Shown here: positions 17,212 through 25,075 of the stretch, in pieces
How the letters are laid out: each line of letters opens with the position of its first letter
How positions within the stretch are numbered: position 1 is the first letter of the stretch
Assembly: GCA_023391095.1 (NCBI GenBank)
Contig: JAEWBN010000019.1
Span: forward strand, 62,001 to 126,000
Direction: 5' to 3'
Source of the DNA: Pseudomonadota bacterium
Lineage (GTDB): Bacteria > Pseudomonadota > Alphaproteobacteria > Rhizobiales > Devosiaceae
DNA: 64,000 bases
Translations under genes and position numbers: made by a program
Notes under the pieces: generated by a model
What the model was told of the DNA's origin: nothing
The model's input: the letters and a program-made list of their open reading frames with translations, nothing else
Databases searched by the model: none

Positions 17212-17364
17212 TTGACTTCCTGAACGGGCGGCAGAGTATTGCCTCTTACATGCGGGGTTTCTCTTCCATCGGCAAGTGCCGATGAAGGAATTCTGTCCGC
17301 GTGCCTGACGATGCGGGGGCCATGCTGGCTTTTCAGCAAATGGTTGGGCTGAGCCGGCGCGCCT

Positions 17365-17565
17365 TCAGCGCATGCCCAGCATGGTCTGTGCCTGGGCCCA
17401 GAGTTGGCTGGCGAGCTGCGGATTGAGCCAAACAAAAGCGACAACGCCGACGATGGCCGCGACCAGAACCAGGCCTATGACTTTCTTGAGCACCGAGAAA
17501 ACCAGCCAGATGACGACGATGGCGCCAACGGCAAGGCCGATAAGGGTCAGGGAGTCATTGGGCAT
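17365..17565 (-). CDS. Small two-helix membrane protein, unknown
   Basis: A 66-residue protein with two hydrophobic segments (about 8-26 and 30-47, LIGLAVGAIVVIWLVFSVL and VIGLVLVAAIVGVVAFVWL) joined by a KK turn and followed by an amphipathic tail. I do not recognise a family. The ATG at 17565 has AAGGA eight bases ahead, and the frame has sensible codon use, which favours a real gene. It lies between the old-yellow-enzyme gene and the divergent xthA and is probably transcribed alone. Confidence 0.6.
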   Translation of the reverse strand: MPNDSLTLIGLAVGAIVVIWLVFSVLKKVIGLVLVAAIVGVVAFVWLNPQLASQLWAQAQTMLGMR

Positions 17566-17626
17566 GAAGCTGGTCCTTGGTTCGGGCGCGATGTGAACCG
17601 AAGCAGCCCTTCGCGGTTATTTGGTG

Positions 17627-18403
17627 ATGAAGATTGCCACTTTTAATGTCAACGGCATCAATGGGCGTCTGGGCTTGCTGCTCGACTGGCTGGGTGAGAG
17701 CCAGCCGGATGTGGTGTGCCTGCAGGAACTCAAGTGTCCCGACGAGCGCTTTCCGGAGGCTGCGCTTGAGCAAGCGGGCTATGGCGCGATCTGGTACGGC
17801 CAGAAGAGCTGGAACGGGGTGGCGCTGCTGGCGCGGGGCGCGGTGCCCGTGGAAACGCGGAAGGGGCTCAAGGCCGATGCCGAAGACAGCCAGTCGCGCT
17901 ATATCGAAGGCGCGGTGAACGGGGTTCTGATCGGCTGCCTCTACCTGCCCAATGGCAATCCGGCGCCGGGGCCGAAGTTCGCCTACAAGCTGGCTTGGTT
18001 CGAGCGGCTCAAGGCGCATGCCGCAGAACTGATCGGCGCTGGGGTGCCGGCGGCGCTGGTCGGCGATTTCAATGTCATGCCGACCGATCTCGACGTCTAT
18101 GCACCGGAGCGCTGGCGCGACGACGCGCTGTTCCGGCCGGAAGTGCGCGCGGCCTATGCAGAGCTTCTGGAACAGGGGTGGGTAGACGCCGTGCGCAAGC
18201 TGCATCCCGACGAGCGCATTTATACGTTCTGGAAATACTGGCGGAACGCCTTTGCGCGCGATGCGGGCCTGCGGATCGACCACCTGTTGCTGAGCCCGAC
18301 GCTGGCGCCGCGACTCAAAGCGTGTGGAGTGGACCGCGATGTGCGCGGGAAAGAGGGGGCGAGTGACCACGCCCCCGTCTGGGTGACCCTGAAAAAGCGG
18401 TAG
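17627..18403 (+). CDS. xthA: Exodeoxyribonuclease III
   Basis: A 258-residue EEP-fold nuclease that removes 3' blocks and cuts at abasic sites during base-excision repair. Motifs in order: MKIATFNVNGIN at the start, CLQELKC with the metal-binding Glu, the catalytic GDFNVMPTDLDVY, RIDHLLLSP, and the C-terminal ASDHAPVWVTL with the catalytic Asp-His. The start is put at ATG 17627; TTG and GTG codons just ahead are in frame but add only two residues. Confidence 0.95.
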   Translation: MKIATFNVNGINGRLGLLLDWLGESQPDVVCLQELKCPDERFPEAALEQAGYGAIWYGQKSWNGVALLARGAVPVETRKGLKADAEDSQSRYIEGAVNGVLIGCLYLPNGNPAPGPKFAYKLAWFERLKAHAAELIGAGVPAALVGDFNVMPTDLDVYAPERWRDDALFRPEVRAAYAELLEQGWVDAVRKLHPDERIYTFWKYWRNAFARDAGLRIDHLLLSPTLAPRLKACGVDRDVRGKEGASDHAPVWVTLKKR

Positions 18404-18479
18404 TGTTTAGCCGGGGCCTATCCGGAGATCTCGGGATGGGCGCTGGCCTTCGCCGGGGTGACAGCCGGTGCGTGTGGGA

Positions 18480-19712
18480 TTAAGCGCGCTCTTCCCAGAT
18501 CCTGGCCAGTTCGACGACGGTGCGCACGGCTTTGTCCATGTCCTGATGGCTGATCCATTCGAGCGGGGAGTGGAAGGCGTGGCCGCCGGCGAAGATATTG
18601 GGGCAGGGCAGGCCCATGAAGGAGAGGCGGGAGCCGTCGGTGCCGCCGCGAATGGAGCCGCGAACCGGCGTCATGCCGGCGCGGCGGATGGCTTCGACGG
18701 CGTTGTCGACGATCTCAGGATGCTGGTCGAGCACGACCTTCATGTTGCGATACTGTGCCTTGCGGGTCGCGGTGAAGGAGGACCCCGGGAAATCGGCCAG
18801 GACTTCGCGGGCAATGTCCTCGACTAGTCCGTGCTTCTTGACGAGGCCGGCATCGGTGAAGTCGCGGACGATGAACCGGATCGTGGCGCTGTCCATGGAG
18901 CCGGAAATATCGACCGGATGGACGAAGCCGTCGCGGCCCTCGGTGCCTTCGGGAGAAACGTCGCGGGGCAGGCGGGCGACGATATTCGAGGCGATCTTGA
19001 TGGCGTTTTCCATGCGGTCCTTGGCAAAGCCAGGATGCATGGCGACCCCGGTGATCTCCAAAGTGAGGGCGTCGGCGGAAAAGGTTTCGTCCTCGATGGT
19101 GCCAGCGGTTTCGCCATCGAGCGTATAGGCAAAGCGCGCGCCGAGCTTTTCGAGATCGACCTTGTCGACGCCGCGGCCGATTTCCTCGTCGGTGGTGAAG
19201 AGAAGGCGGATGGTGCCGTGCTTGATGCTCGGATCGTTGAGAAGGATTTCCGCGGCGGTGATGATCTCGGCTATGCCGGCCTTGTCGTCGGCGCCGAGAA
19301 GGGTCGTGCCATCGGTGGTGATGAGGTCATTGCCGATCTGGTTGTCGAGCTCGGGATGTTCGGCGACGCGGATGACGCGACCGGAATTGCCCAGTGCGAT
19401 ATCGCCGCCGGCATAGTTGCGGTGGATTTTGGGACGCACATCGGTGCCGGTGAAATCGGGCGCCGTATCCATATGGGCGCAAAAGCAGATGACCGGGACG
19501 TCGGACTTGTCGGTATTGGCCGGGATGGTGGCATAGACATAGCCGTGTTCATCGAGATGGGCGTCGGCGATGCCGATTGCCTGCAGTTCCTCGACAAGGA
19601 GGCGGCCGAGATCCTTCTGCTTTTCGGTCGAGGGCTGGCTCAGCGAATTGGGATCGGACTGGGTGTCGATGACGACATAGCGGAGGAAACGGTCGAGGAC
19701 GGTATCGGGCAT
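18480..19712 (-). CDS. pepT: Peptidase T (tripeptide aminopeptidase)
   Basis: A 410-residue M20B zinc aminopeptidase that removes the N-terminal residue of tripeptides. Zinc and catalytic residues are visible: His80 and Asp82 in CAHMDTAPDFTG, Asp142 in GADDKAG, Glu176/Glu177 in TTDEEIGRG, and the C-terminal zinc His in FAGGHAFHS. RGGTDGSRLSFMGLPCPN is the usual M20B segment. The length is standard. The upstream 156 bases contain the TetR palindrome, placed between the divergent pepT and tetR genes, so the regulator could act on both. Confidence 0.95.
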   Translation of the reverse strand: MPDTVLDRFLRYVVIDTQSDPNSLSQPSTEKQKDLGRLLVEELQAIGIADAHLDEHGYVYATIPANTDKSDVPVICFCAHMDTAPDFTGTDVRPKIHRNYAGGDIALGNSGRVIRVAEHPELDNQIGNDLITTDGTTLLGADDKAGIAEIITAAEILLNDPSIKHGTIRLLFTTDEEIGRGVDKVDLEKLGARFAYTLDGETAGTIEDETFSADALTLEITGVAMHPGFAKDRMENAIKIASNIVARLPRDVSPEGTEGRDGFVHPVDISGSMDSATIRFIVRDFTDAGLVKKHGLVEDIAREVLADFPGSSFTATRKAQYRNMKVVLDQHPEIVDNAVEAIRRAGMTPVRGSIRGGTDGSRLSFMGLPCPNIFAGGHAFHSPLEWISHQDMDKAVRTVVELARIWEERA

Positions 19713-19800
19713 GGTGGCAATCCGGATGCGGGCAGTGTGGGGTGAGGCTTATGCTCTTTTGCCCGGCGGTGGAAGGAGACGAGAAAGCGCTTGATTAGAA

Positions 19801-19818
19801 CCGTACCGTACGGTACGG
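19801..19818. promoter_or_regulatory. 18-bp palindromic operator candidate (TetR type)
   Basis: The perfect palindrome CCGTACCGTACGGTACGG lies 50 bases ahead of the tetR start and 88 bases from the pepT start. It contains two nested repeats of CCGTAC/GTACGG. TetR-family proteins bind such palindromes next to their own gene. A TTGATT box at 19791-19796 directly adjoins it, consistent with repression by occlusion; a clear -10 box is not seen. Confidence 0.65.
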
Positions 19819-19868
19819 CAATGGACGAATAGGCGACGATCCGTTCGCCAAATGCCGGAGGAGTTCCC

Positions 19869-20516
19869 GTGGCCCTGGCCATCAAGGTCAACGAAGAGAC
19901 GTTCACGCCGCGCCAGCAGGCTGTGCTGACGGCGGCGCTGGATCTGCTCGTCGAGAACGGGGACGGGCTGACCATGACCGCGGTGGCGCGGCGCGCGTCG
20001 TGTTCCAAGGAAACGCTCTACAAGTGGTTCGGGGATCGCGACGGGCTGCTGACGGCGACGGTGCAGTGGCAGGCGGCCAAGGTGCGCATGCCGTTTGTCG
20101 ACCGCAGCCATCTCAACGTGAAGGCGCTGCGGGCGAGCCTCGAGCAGTTTGCGCGCGACCTTCTCACCACGATCATCGGGGAAGTTTCCATTACCCTGAA
20201 CCGCACGGCGATAACTCATGCGGCGCAGGAAAAGGACAGCCTGGGCAATATCGTGCTGGAAAACGGTCCGCTCGCCATCCGGCGGCGGCTCAAACCCATT
20301 CTCGAAGCGGCGCGCGATGCGCGGCTTCTGCGCTTCCCCTCCAGCGAGGAAGCCTATCGCACCTTTTTCGGCCTGGTCGTGCGCGACGTGCAGATCCGTC
20401 TGCTGCTCGGCGACAAGGGCCTCACCCAATCCAATGTCGAGGCCAACATCGAAGCCGATGTGAAGACCGCGACGGACCAGTTTTTGGCCCTTTACGGGGC
20501 AAAGGCGAACACCTAA
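19869..20516 (+). CDS. TetR/AcrR family transcriptional regulator
   Basis: A 215-residue regulator with an N-terminal helix-turn-helix (about 34-53: LTMTAVARRASCSKETLYKWF) and a C-terminal ligand domain of the AefR-like type with an FFGLVVRDVQIRLLLG segment. The GTG start at 19869 has GGAGGAG six bases upstream. The gene ends 27 bases before ilvC, so the two may be co-transcribed, and the palindrome upstream suggests autoregulation. The effector is unknown; control of ilvC is plausible by position only. Confidence 0.9.
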   Translation: MALAIKVNEETFTPRQQAVLTAALDLLVENGDGLTMTAVARRASCSKETLYKWFGDRDGLLTATVQWQAAKVRMPFVDRSHLNVKALRASLEQFARDLLTTIIGEVSITLNRTAITHAAQEKDSLGNIVLENGPLAIRRRLKPILEAARDARLLRFPSSEEAYRTFFGLVVRDVQIRLLLGDKGLTQSNVEANIEADVKTATDQFLALYGAKANT

Positions 20517-20543
20517 CAAGCCGCTTTCCCAGGGAGACACCCA

Positions 20544-21566
20544 ATGCGCGTCTATTACGATCGTGATGCCGATCTCAACATCATCAAGTCCAAGAAGGTC
20601 GCCATCATCGGCTACGGTTCGCAGGGCCATGCCCACGTGCTGAACCTGCGCGACAGCGGCATCACCGACGTGGCCGTTGGCCTGCGTCCGGGCTCGCCGT
20701 CGGCCAAGAAGGCCGAGGGTGAAGGCCTCAAGGTCATGTCGGTTGCCGAGGCCTCCGCCTGGGCCGACGTCATCATGCTGCTGACCCCCGATGAGCTGCA
20801 GGCCGATATCTACAAGAAGGATATCGAGCCCAATATCCGTGACGGCGCAGCGCTGGCTTTCGCGCACGGCCTCAACGTGCACTTCAACCTGATCGAGCCC
20901 AAGTCCACCGTCGACGTGATCATGATCGCGCCGAAGGGCCCGGGCCACACCGTGCGCGGCGAATACCAGAAGGGTGGCGGCGTGCCGTGCCTGATCGCGG
21001 TGCACCAAGACGCTTCGGGCAATGCCCATGACATCGCGCTCGCCTATGCTTCGGGTGTCGGCGGCGGCCGTTCGGGCATCATCGAAACCAACTTCCGCGA
21101 AGAATGCGAAACCGACCTGTTCGGTGAGCAGGTCGTGCTCTGCGGCGGTCTCGTCGAGCTGATCCGCGCTGGCTTCGAGACGCTGGTTGAAGCCGGCTAC
21201 GCTCCCGAGATGGCCTATTTCGAGTGCCTGCACGAAGTGAAGCTGATCGTCGACCTGATCTACCAGGGCGGCATTGCCAACATGAACTACTCGATCTCGA
21301 ACACGGCCGAGTGGGGCGAATACGTCACCGGCCCGCGCATCATCACCTCGGAAACCAAGGCCGAGATGAAGCGCGTTCTGCACGACATCCAGTCGGGCAA
21401 GTTCACCTCCGAGTGGATGCAGGAAATCAAGTCCGGTGGTGGCGCCCGCTTCAAGGCGACCCGTCGCCTGGCCGACGAGCATCCGATCGAAGAAGTCGGC
21501 AACAAGCTCCGCGACATGATGCCGTGGATCAAGGCCGGCGCGCTGGTCGACAAGTCGAAGAACTAA
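20544..21566 (+). CDS. ilvC: Ketol-acid reductoisomerase
   Basis: IlvC converts 2-acetolactate or 2-aceto-2-hydroxybutyrate into the dihydroxy-acid with NADPH and Mg2+, the second common step of valine, leucine and isoleucine synthesis, directly after IlvBN. The 340-residue class I protein has the Rossmann motif GYGSQGHAH at 23-31, an RPGSPSAKKA loop with Arg and Ser residues typical of NADPH use, the KGPGHTVR segment, and the metal ligands in the ETNFREECETDLFGEQ region. The start has AGGGAGAC ahead. A clear terminator follows. Confidence 0.98.
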   Translation: MRVYYDRDADLNIIKSKKVAIIGYGSQGHAHVLNLRDSGITDVAVGLRPGSPSAKKAEGEGLKVMSVAEASAWADVIMLLTPDELQADIYKKDIEPNIRDGAALAFAHGLNVHFNLIEPKSTVDVIMIAPKGPGHTVRGEYQKGGGVPCLIAVHQDASGNAHDIALAYASGVGGGRSGIIETNFREECETDLFGEQVVLCGGLVELIRAGFETLVEAGYAPEMAYFECLHEVKLIVDLIYQGGIANMNYSISNTAEWGEYVTGPRIITSETKAEMKRVLHDIQSGKFTSEWMQEIKSGGGARFKATRRLADEHPIEEVGNKLRDMMPWIKAGALVDKSKN

Positions 21567-21591
21567 TCGACAGTTCGGTTAATGAATATAG

Positions 21592-21622
21592 AGGGGTCGG
21601 GCTTTGCCCGGCCCCTTGATTT
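21592..21622 (+). terminator. Terminator after ilvC
   Basis: AGGGGTCGGGC (21592-21602) pairs with GCCCGGCCCCT (21606-21616), one G-T wobble, around a TTT loop; TGATTTTT follows. Confidence 0.88.
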
Positions 21623-21726
21623 TTCGGCGCTCGACCAGCGACCGTGCGCCCTGACGGGGACGGCCCCGGCTTCTCAAGGACCCCAAGCTGACCTACAAAG
21701 GTGCGAGCGACTTTCGGGGGAGCGTG

Positions 21727-22191
21727 ATGAGTCTGCCGCGGTTTCCGGTGGAGGGCGGGTGTCAGTGTGGGGCGGTGCGGTATCGGCTGCGCGCGCAGCC
21801 GCTGAGCGTTTACAACTGTCACTGCAAGGACTGCCAGCGCTTTTCGGGGGCCGGGTGGTCAATGTCCATGATCGCCAAGGCAGACGACTTCGAAGTCCTT
21901 TCCGGCCGCACCGAGGTCTATGCGCGCAAGGCGGACAGCGGCAATGTCATTGTCATGAATTTTTGCAGCCATTGCCATAACTGGCTTTGGAACGATCCTC
22001 CGGCGGGCGAGATCAAGGTGGTGCGTGCAGGGACGCTCGACGACATCGACTGGGCCGCGCCGGTAGGCAATATCTGGACGAGCAGCAAGGCGGCCTGGGC
22101 CCAGATCGACCCGGACCTGGTCAATTTCGAAAAGGGCGCGGTGGATCGCACGCCGCTTTACGAGGCCTGGACCCGGGCGCAACAGGACTGA
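21727..22191 (+). CDS. GFA/CENP-V domain protein (glutathione-dependent formaldehyde-activating-like)
   Basis: A 154-residue zinc-binding protein. The Cys pattern of the GFA fold is complete: Cys12-x-Cys14 in GGCQCGAVRY, Cys31-x-Cys33-x2-Cys36 in CHCKDCQRFSG, and Cys80-x2-Cys83 in FCSHCHNWL. Only a few members bind glutathione and formaldehyde, so the enzymatic role is open. GGGGGAG precedes the ATG at 21727; a GTG three bases earlier is in frame. It heads a tight operon with the UPF0303 and PhzF genes (7-base gap, then 4-base overlap). Confidence 0.87.
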   Translation: MSLPRFPVEGGCQCGAVRYRLRAQPLSVYNCHCKDCQRFSGAGWSMSMIAKADDFEVLSGRTEVYARKADSGNVIVMNFCSHCHNWLWNDPPAGEIKVVRAGTLDDIDWAAPVGNIWTSSKAAWAQIDPDLVNFEKGAVDRTPLYEAWTRAQQD

Positions 22192-22198
22192 ACTGAAC

Positions 22199-22693
22199 AT
22201 GCACGAAGACGATATTGCCCGCGTCAAGCGGCAGGAGCTTGAGCTTGTGTTGACCGCTTTCGACGAAGCGGTGGCTTATGACATCGGTTCGGCCATCCGG
22301 GAGCGGGCGCTTGCGGAAGGACTGTCGTTGGTGGTGGATCTGCGCACCTGGGACCGGCAGCTGTTCTTTGCCGCCACACCCGGCACCAGCGCCGACAATG
22401 CCGAATGGGTCCGCCGAAAGATCAACAGCGTCCGGCGCTTCCAGCGCGCCAGTTACCGTCTTGTGCTGGAGCGTGGGGAAGTGCCGTTCTCGCCGCAATC
22501 GGGCGCCGACCCTGCGGACTACGTGATTGCCGGCGGCGGCTTTCCCATTCGTGTTCAGGGCGCGGGCATCATTGGCGCGCTGACTATTTCGGGCCTGCCC
22601 GGTCGCATGGATCACGGCGTCGCCGTGGACGGCCTATGCGACCATCTTGGGCTTGATCGCGGGCTTTATGCAATGCCAGAGGTCAGCAAGTGA
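22199..22693 (+). CDS. UPF0303/HbpS-like heme-degrading-domain protein
   Basis: A 164-residue protein of the UPF0303 group in the HbpS-like (GlcG-related) fold. The core has the helix RERALAEGLSLVVDLRTWDRQLFF, the conserved ADNAEWVRRKINSVRRF segment and a Gly-rich GGGFPIRVQGAGIIGALTISGLP strand pair. Related proteins bind heme or small ligands; database names such as heme-degrading domain are only weakly supported by experiment. It is the middle gene of the GFA-UPF0303-PhzF operon. Confidence 0.82.
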   Translation: MHEDDIARVKRQELELVLTAFDEAVAYDIGSAIRERALAEGLSLVVDLRTWDRQLFFAATPGTSADNAEWVRRKINSVRRFQRASYRLVLERGEVPFSPQSGADPADYVIAGGGFPIRVQGAGIIGALTISGLPGRMDHGVAVDGLCDHLGLDRGLYAMPEVSK

Positions 22694-23574
22694 AGCTTTC
22701 CTACCTGATCCTCGACGTCTTTACCCGCGAAGCCCTGAGGGGCAATGCCCTGGCCGTGGTGCCCAAGGCAGATGGCCTGCTCGACGGGGAAATGCAGGCG
22801 ATTGCCCGCGAGTTCAACCTCAGCGAGACGGTGTTCCTGTGCAAGCCGCAGAGCGAGCGCAATGCCGCATCGGTGCGCATTTTCACGCCCTATCAGGAAT
22901 TGCCGTTCGCCGGCCATCCGACCGTGGGTGCGGCGGTGGTGCTGGGCCTCAACAGCAAGGCCACTGCGCTGCGGATCGAGGAAAAGGTGGGCCTTGTGAC
23001 GGCGCTGTTCGAGCGTGTGGATCGCAGGACGGGCGCGGCCAAGTTCACGCTGCCCAAATTGCCCAGCCGGATTGTGGACCTGCCGCACCGCCTCAGCATC
23101 GCGCAGGCCCTCGGCATCGAGGTGGAGGATATTGGCTGCGGCGTGTTCAAGCCGGCTGTGTTTTCGGCGGGCGTGAGCTTTCACCTCATACCGGTGCAGA
23201 ATGCCGATGTGCTCCGCCGTCTCAACGTGAACAGGGGGCTGCTTGAGCAGGCGTTCCCGCATGACCGGCATTCGGCCTATGTGTTCACGCTCACGCCCGA
23301 TGAACCCAACAACGACATCGCCGCCCGCATGTTCGGCATGGGCTTGGGCGAAGATCCCGGGACCGGCTCGGCGGCTGCGGCGCTGATCGGGCTTCTGGCC
23401 GAGGAGGATCTGGACAACGGTCAGGGCGATCTCGTGTTGCGGCAGGGCGTGGAAATGGGCCGGCCCTGCCGGATCACGCTACATTATCGCAAAGAGAAGG
23501 GCGAGCTTGTGCACGGGGCGATCGGCGGCGACGCTGTCGTGATCGGCGAGGGCGTGCTGGACTTCGGCGACTGA
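22690..23574 (+). CDS. PhzF family isomerase/epimerase
   Basis: A 294-residue two-domain protein of the diaminopimelate-epimerase-like fold. It carries the conserved Glu46 in LSETVFL, PFAGHPTVGAA and DPGTGSAAAAL, the three loops that line the PhzF active site. PhzF in phenazine producers isomerises trans-2,3-dihydro-3-hydroxyanthranilate, but no other phenazine gene is in the window, so the substrate here is unknown. The GTG start overlaps the stop of the preceding gene (GTGA), giving translational coupling; AGAGG lies just before it. Confidence 0.88.
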   Translation: MKLSYLILDVFTREALRGNALAVVPKADGLLDGEMQAIAREFNLSETVFLCKPQSERNAASVRIFTPYQELPFAGHPTVGAAVVLGLNSKATALRIEEKVGLVTALFERVDRRTGAAKFTLPKLPSRIVDLPHRLSIAQALGIEVEDIGCGVFKPAVFSAGVSFHLIPVQNADVLRRLNVNRGLLEQAFPHDRHSAYVFTLTPDEPNNDIAARMFGMGLGEDPGTGSAAAALIGLLAEEDLDNGQGDLVLRQGVEMGRPCRITLHYRKEKGELVHGAIGGDAVVIGEGVLDFGD

Positions 23575-23673
23575 CGACCGCAAATCTCAGGATTTACCAT
23601 CCCGTTAACGCGCGATTGCCTGCCCGGTGGGGGTTGTGAGCATTATGGCTCATCTCCATCGGGTGTCCCGGTT

Positions 23674-24735
23674 ATGACGACCAGCCGTCTTGGCAATATT
23701 GATGCGCTGCGCGCGGTCGCAGCGCTTTCTGTTTTTGTGCAGCACGCCTTCCGAGAGGTCATGGCACGCGGGGGCGATGGCCCTTTCGCCGGCTTTGCGG
23801 CCGGAACGCTCAACACCATCGATACCGGACGACTGGGTGTCGTCATGTTCTTCCTGATCAGCGGTTTCGTGGTGCCCTTCAGCATCAAGGGTGACCGACC
23901 GGTCCGCCGCTTTGTGATTTCGCGGCTTTTCCGGCTCTATCCGGCCTATTGGGTGTCGCTGGTCGCAGTGACGATCCTGCTGACACTGACGGGTCACGTG
24001 CCCAGCTTTTTGCAGGTTCTGGCCAATGGCAGCATGGCTGCGACCGTGTTGGGCCAAGAGTGGATGAATGGCGTTTACTGGACGCTGTTTATCGAATTGC
24101 TGTTCTACGGAATGACCGTGGTGCTGTTTGTGCTGGGCGTGTTGTACCAACCCATACTGCTGGCCGGGGTGGCCGGACTCTTGGCGCTCACCACCGATCT
24201 GGCGATCATCGCGCCAGATCTGCCGTCGCCGGTGCAATATATCGGCCTGCATCTGTCGGTGATGTTCTCGGGCCTGCTGCTGCGGCTGGGACTGGTGGAG
24301 GGGAAGCGTTCGGCGCTGTTCATGGCCGGCCTGCTGTTCGTCTTCCAGATGCTCAGCGTCGTGGTGGCGTCGGATTATGCGCTGCAGACCGAACGCGGCT
24401 TTGCCGCCTTCAGCATGACATCGACAATCCTGGCCTATGTGCTGGGTTTTGGCGTGTTTCTCGCGGTTGCGGTCTTCGGGCGCAAGGACACGCGGTTCCT
24501 CGCCCATATGGCGGCCGTCAGCTACTCGTTCTACCTGCTCCATTCCGAAATCAACGCCGCGGTGTTCCATTTCCTGCCGCTGACGGGGCAGTGGAGCGAC
24601 CTCATCGCGCTGTCGGTGAGCGTTGCTGTGGCGATCGGCGTTGCCTCGGTGATCTATCGCCTGGTGGAGCAGCCTTTCATGGCCCTTGGGCGACGGATCG
24701 CCGTCGCGTCACGTCCGGTGGCCGTCCCGGGCTAG
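23674..24735 (+). CDS. Acyltransferase 3 family membrane protein
   Basis: A 353-residue integral membrane acyltransferase (OafA/NodX-like). The first helix has NIDALRAVAALSVFVQHAF with the catalytic His of the family, the second shows GRLGVVMFFLISGFVVPFS followed by the Arg-rich FVISRLFRLYPAYWVS, and about ten helices follow. Such enzymes O-acetylate or O-succinylate surface polysaccharides, lipids or peptidoglycan. No glycan-synthesis gene is adjacent, so the target is unknown. The ribosome site is weak. A second member of the family is encoded at 29996. Confidence 0.9.
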   Translation: MTTSRLGNIDALRAVAALSVFVQHAFREVMARGGDGPFAGFAAGTLNTIDTGRLGVVMFFLISGFVVPFSIKGDRPVRRFVISRLFRLYPAYWVSLVAVTILLTLTGHVPSFLQVLANGSMAATVLGQEWMNGVYWTLFIELLFYGMTVVLFVLGVLYQPILLAGVAGLLALTTDLAIIAPDLPSPVQYIGLHLSVMFSGLLLRLGLVEGKRSALFMAGLLFVFQMLSVVVASDYALQTERGFAAFSMTSTILAYVLGFGVFLAVAVFGRKDTRFLAHMAAVSYSFYLLHSEINAAVFHFLPLTGQWSDLIALSVSVAVAIGVASVIYRLVEQPFMALGRRIAVASRPVAVPG

Positions 24736-24834
24736 TTCCGGGGAGAAAATGCCGCCAATTCAATGAGCCGGTCTTGCATCGGACTGCGGATTGACGCATT
24801 GTTCCCCCGTTAGACAAGCGTATCCGGGTCAACT

Positions 24835-24957
24835 ATGCAGCGCCGTCGCGCCAAAGCCATTGCTATCGCACAACAGCAGGTCCAGATGACCAAGCTGGTG
24901 ATTGCGGCTGGCCTGTTGCTGCTTCCCGCGTTCCTTCTTCTTCTTATCAGCCCCTGA
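24835..24957 (+). CDS. Leu-rich small ORF, candidate leuA leader peptide
   Basis: The gene-free stretch 24736-25075 contains one notable frame: 40 codons from ATG 24835, or 23 codons from ATG 24886, ending TGA at 24957. The short form reads MTKLVIAAGLLLLPAF followed by four Leu, Ile, Ser, Pro: nine Leu in 23 residues in two runs of four. The second run is CTT-CTT-CTT-CTT and the first also ends in CTT, an uncommon Leu codon in this GC-rich genome. It lies 118 bases ahead of leuA, the leucine-specific branch enzyme, so it resembles a leucine leader peptide. Against this, the tail could also be a single membrane helix of a small protein, and no T-rich terminator is seen between it and leuA. Confidence 0.55.
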   Translation: MQRRRAKAIAIAQQQVQMTKLVIAAGLLLLPAFLLLLISP

Positions 24958-25028
24958 TCACCGGCAGCTCGGCTTCAGCCAGCGGGTCGTCAGGGGAGTG
25001 CGCCACAAACCGAACATCGTAAATGTCC

Positions 25029-25055
25029 GGTCCAGCGAGCCATTGTCTCGGGGCC
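25029..25055 (+). promoter_or_regulatory. Hairpin just ahead of the leuA ribosome site
   Basis: GGTCC (25029-25033) pairs with GGGCC (25051-25055) and CGAG (25036-25039) with CTCG (25047-25050), leaving a two-base bulge and a 7-base loop. It ends about 20 bases ahead of the leuA ATG, next to the AGGAAAAAGAG stretch, so it could affect initiation. There is no T-run, so it is not an ordinary terminator. Confidence 0.4.
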
Positions 25056-25075
25056 GATAGGAAAAAGAGCCTGAA

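Noticed and set aside
22690..23574. Phenazine biosynthesis cluster because of the PhzF gene
   Set aside because: No phzA, B, C, D, E or G gene is near; PhzF-like proteins are widespread in bacteria that make no phenazine.
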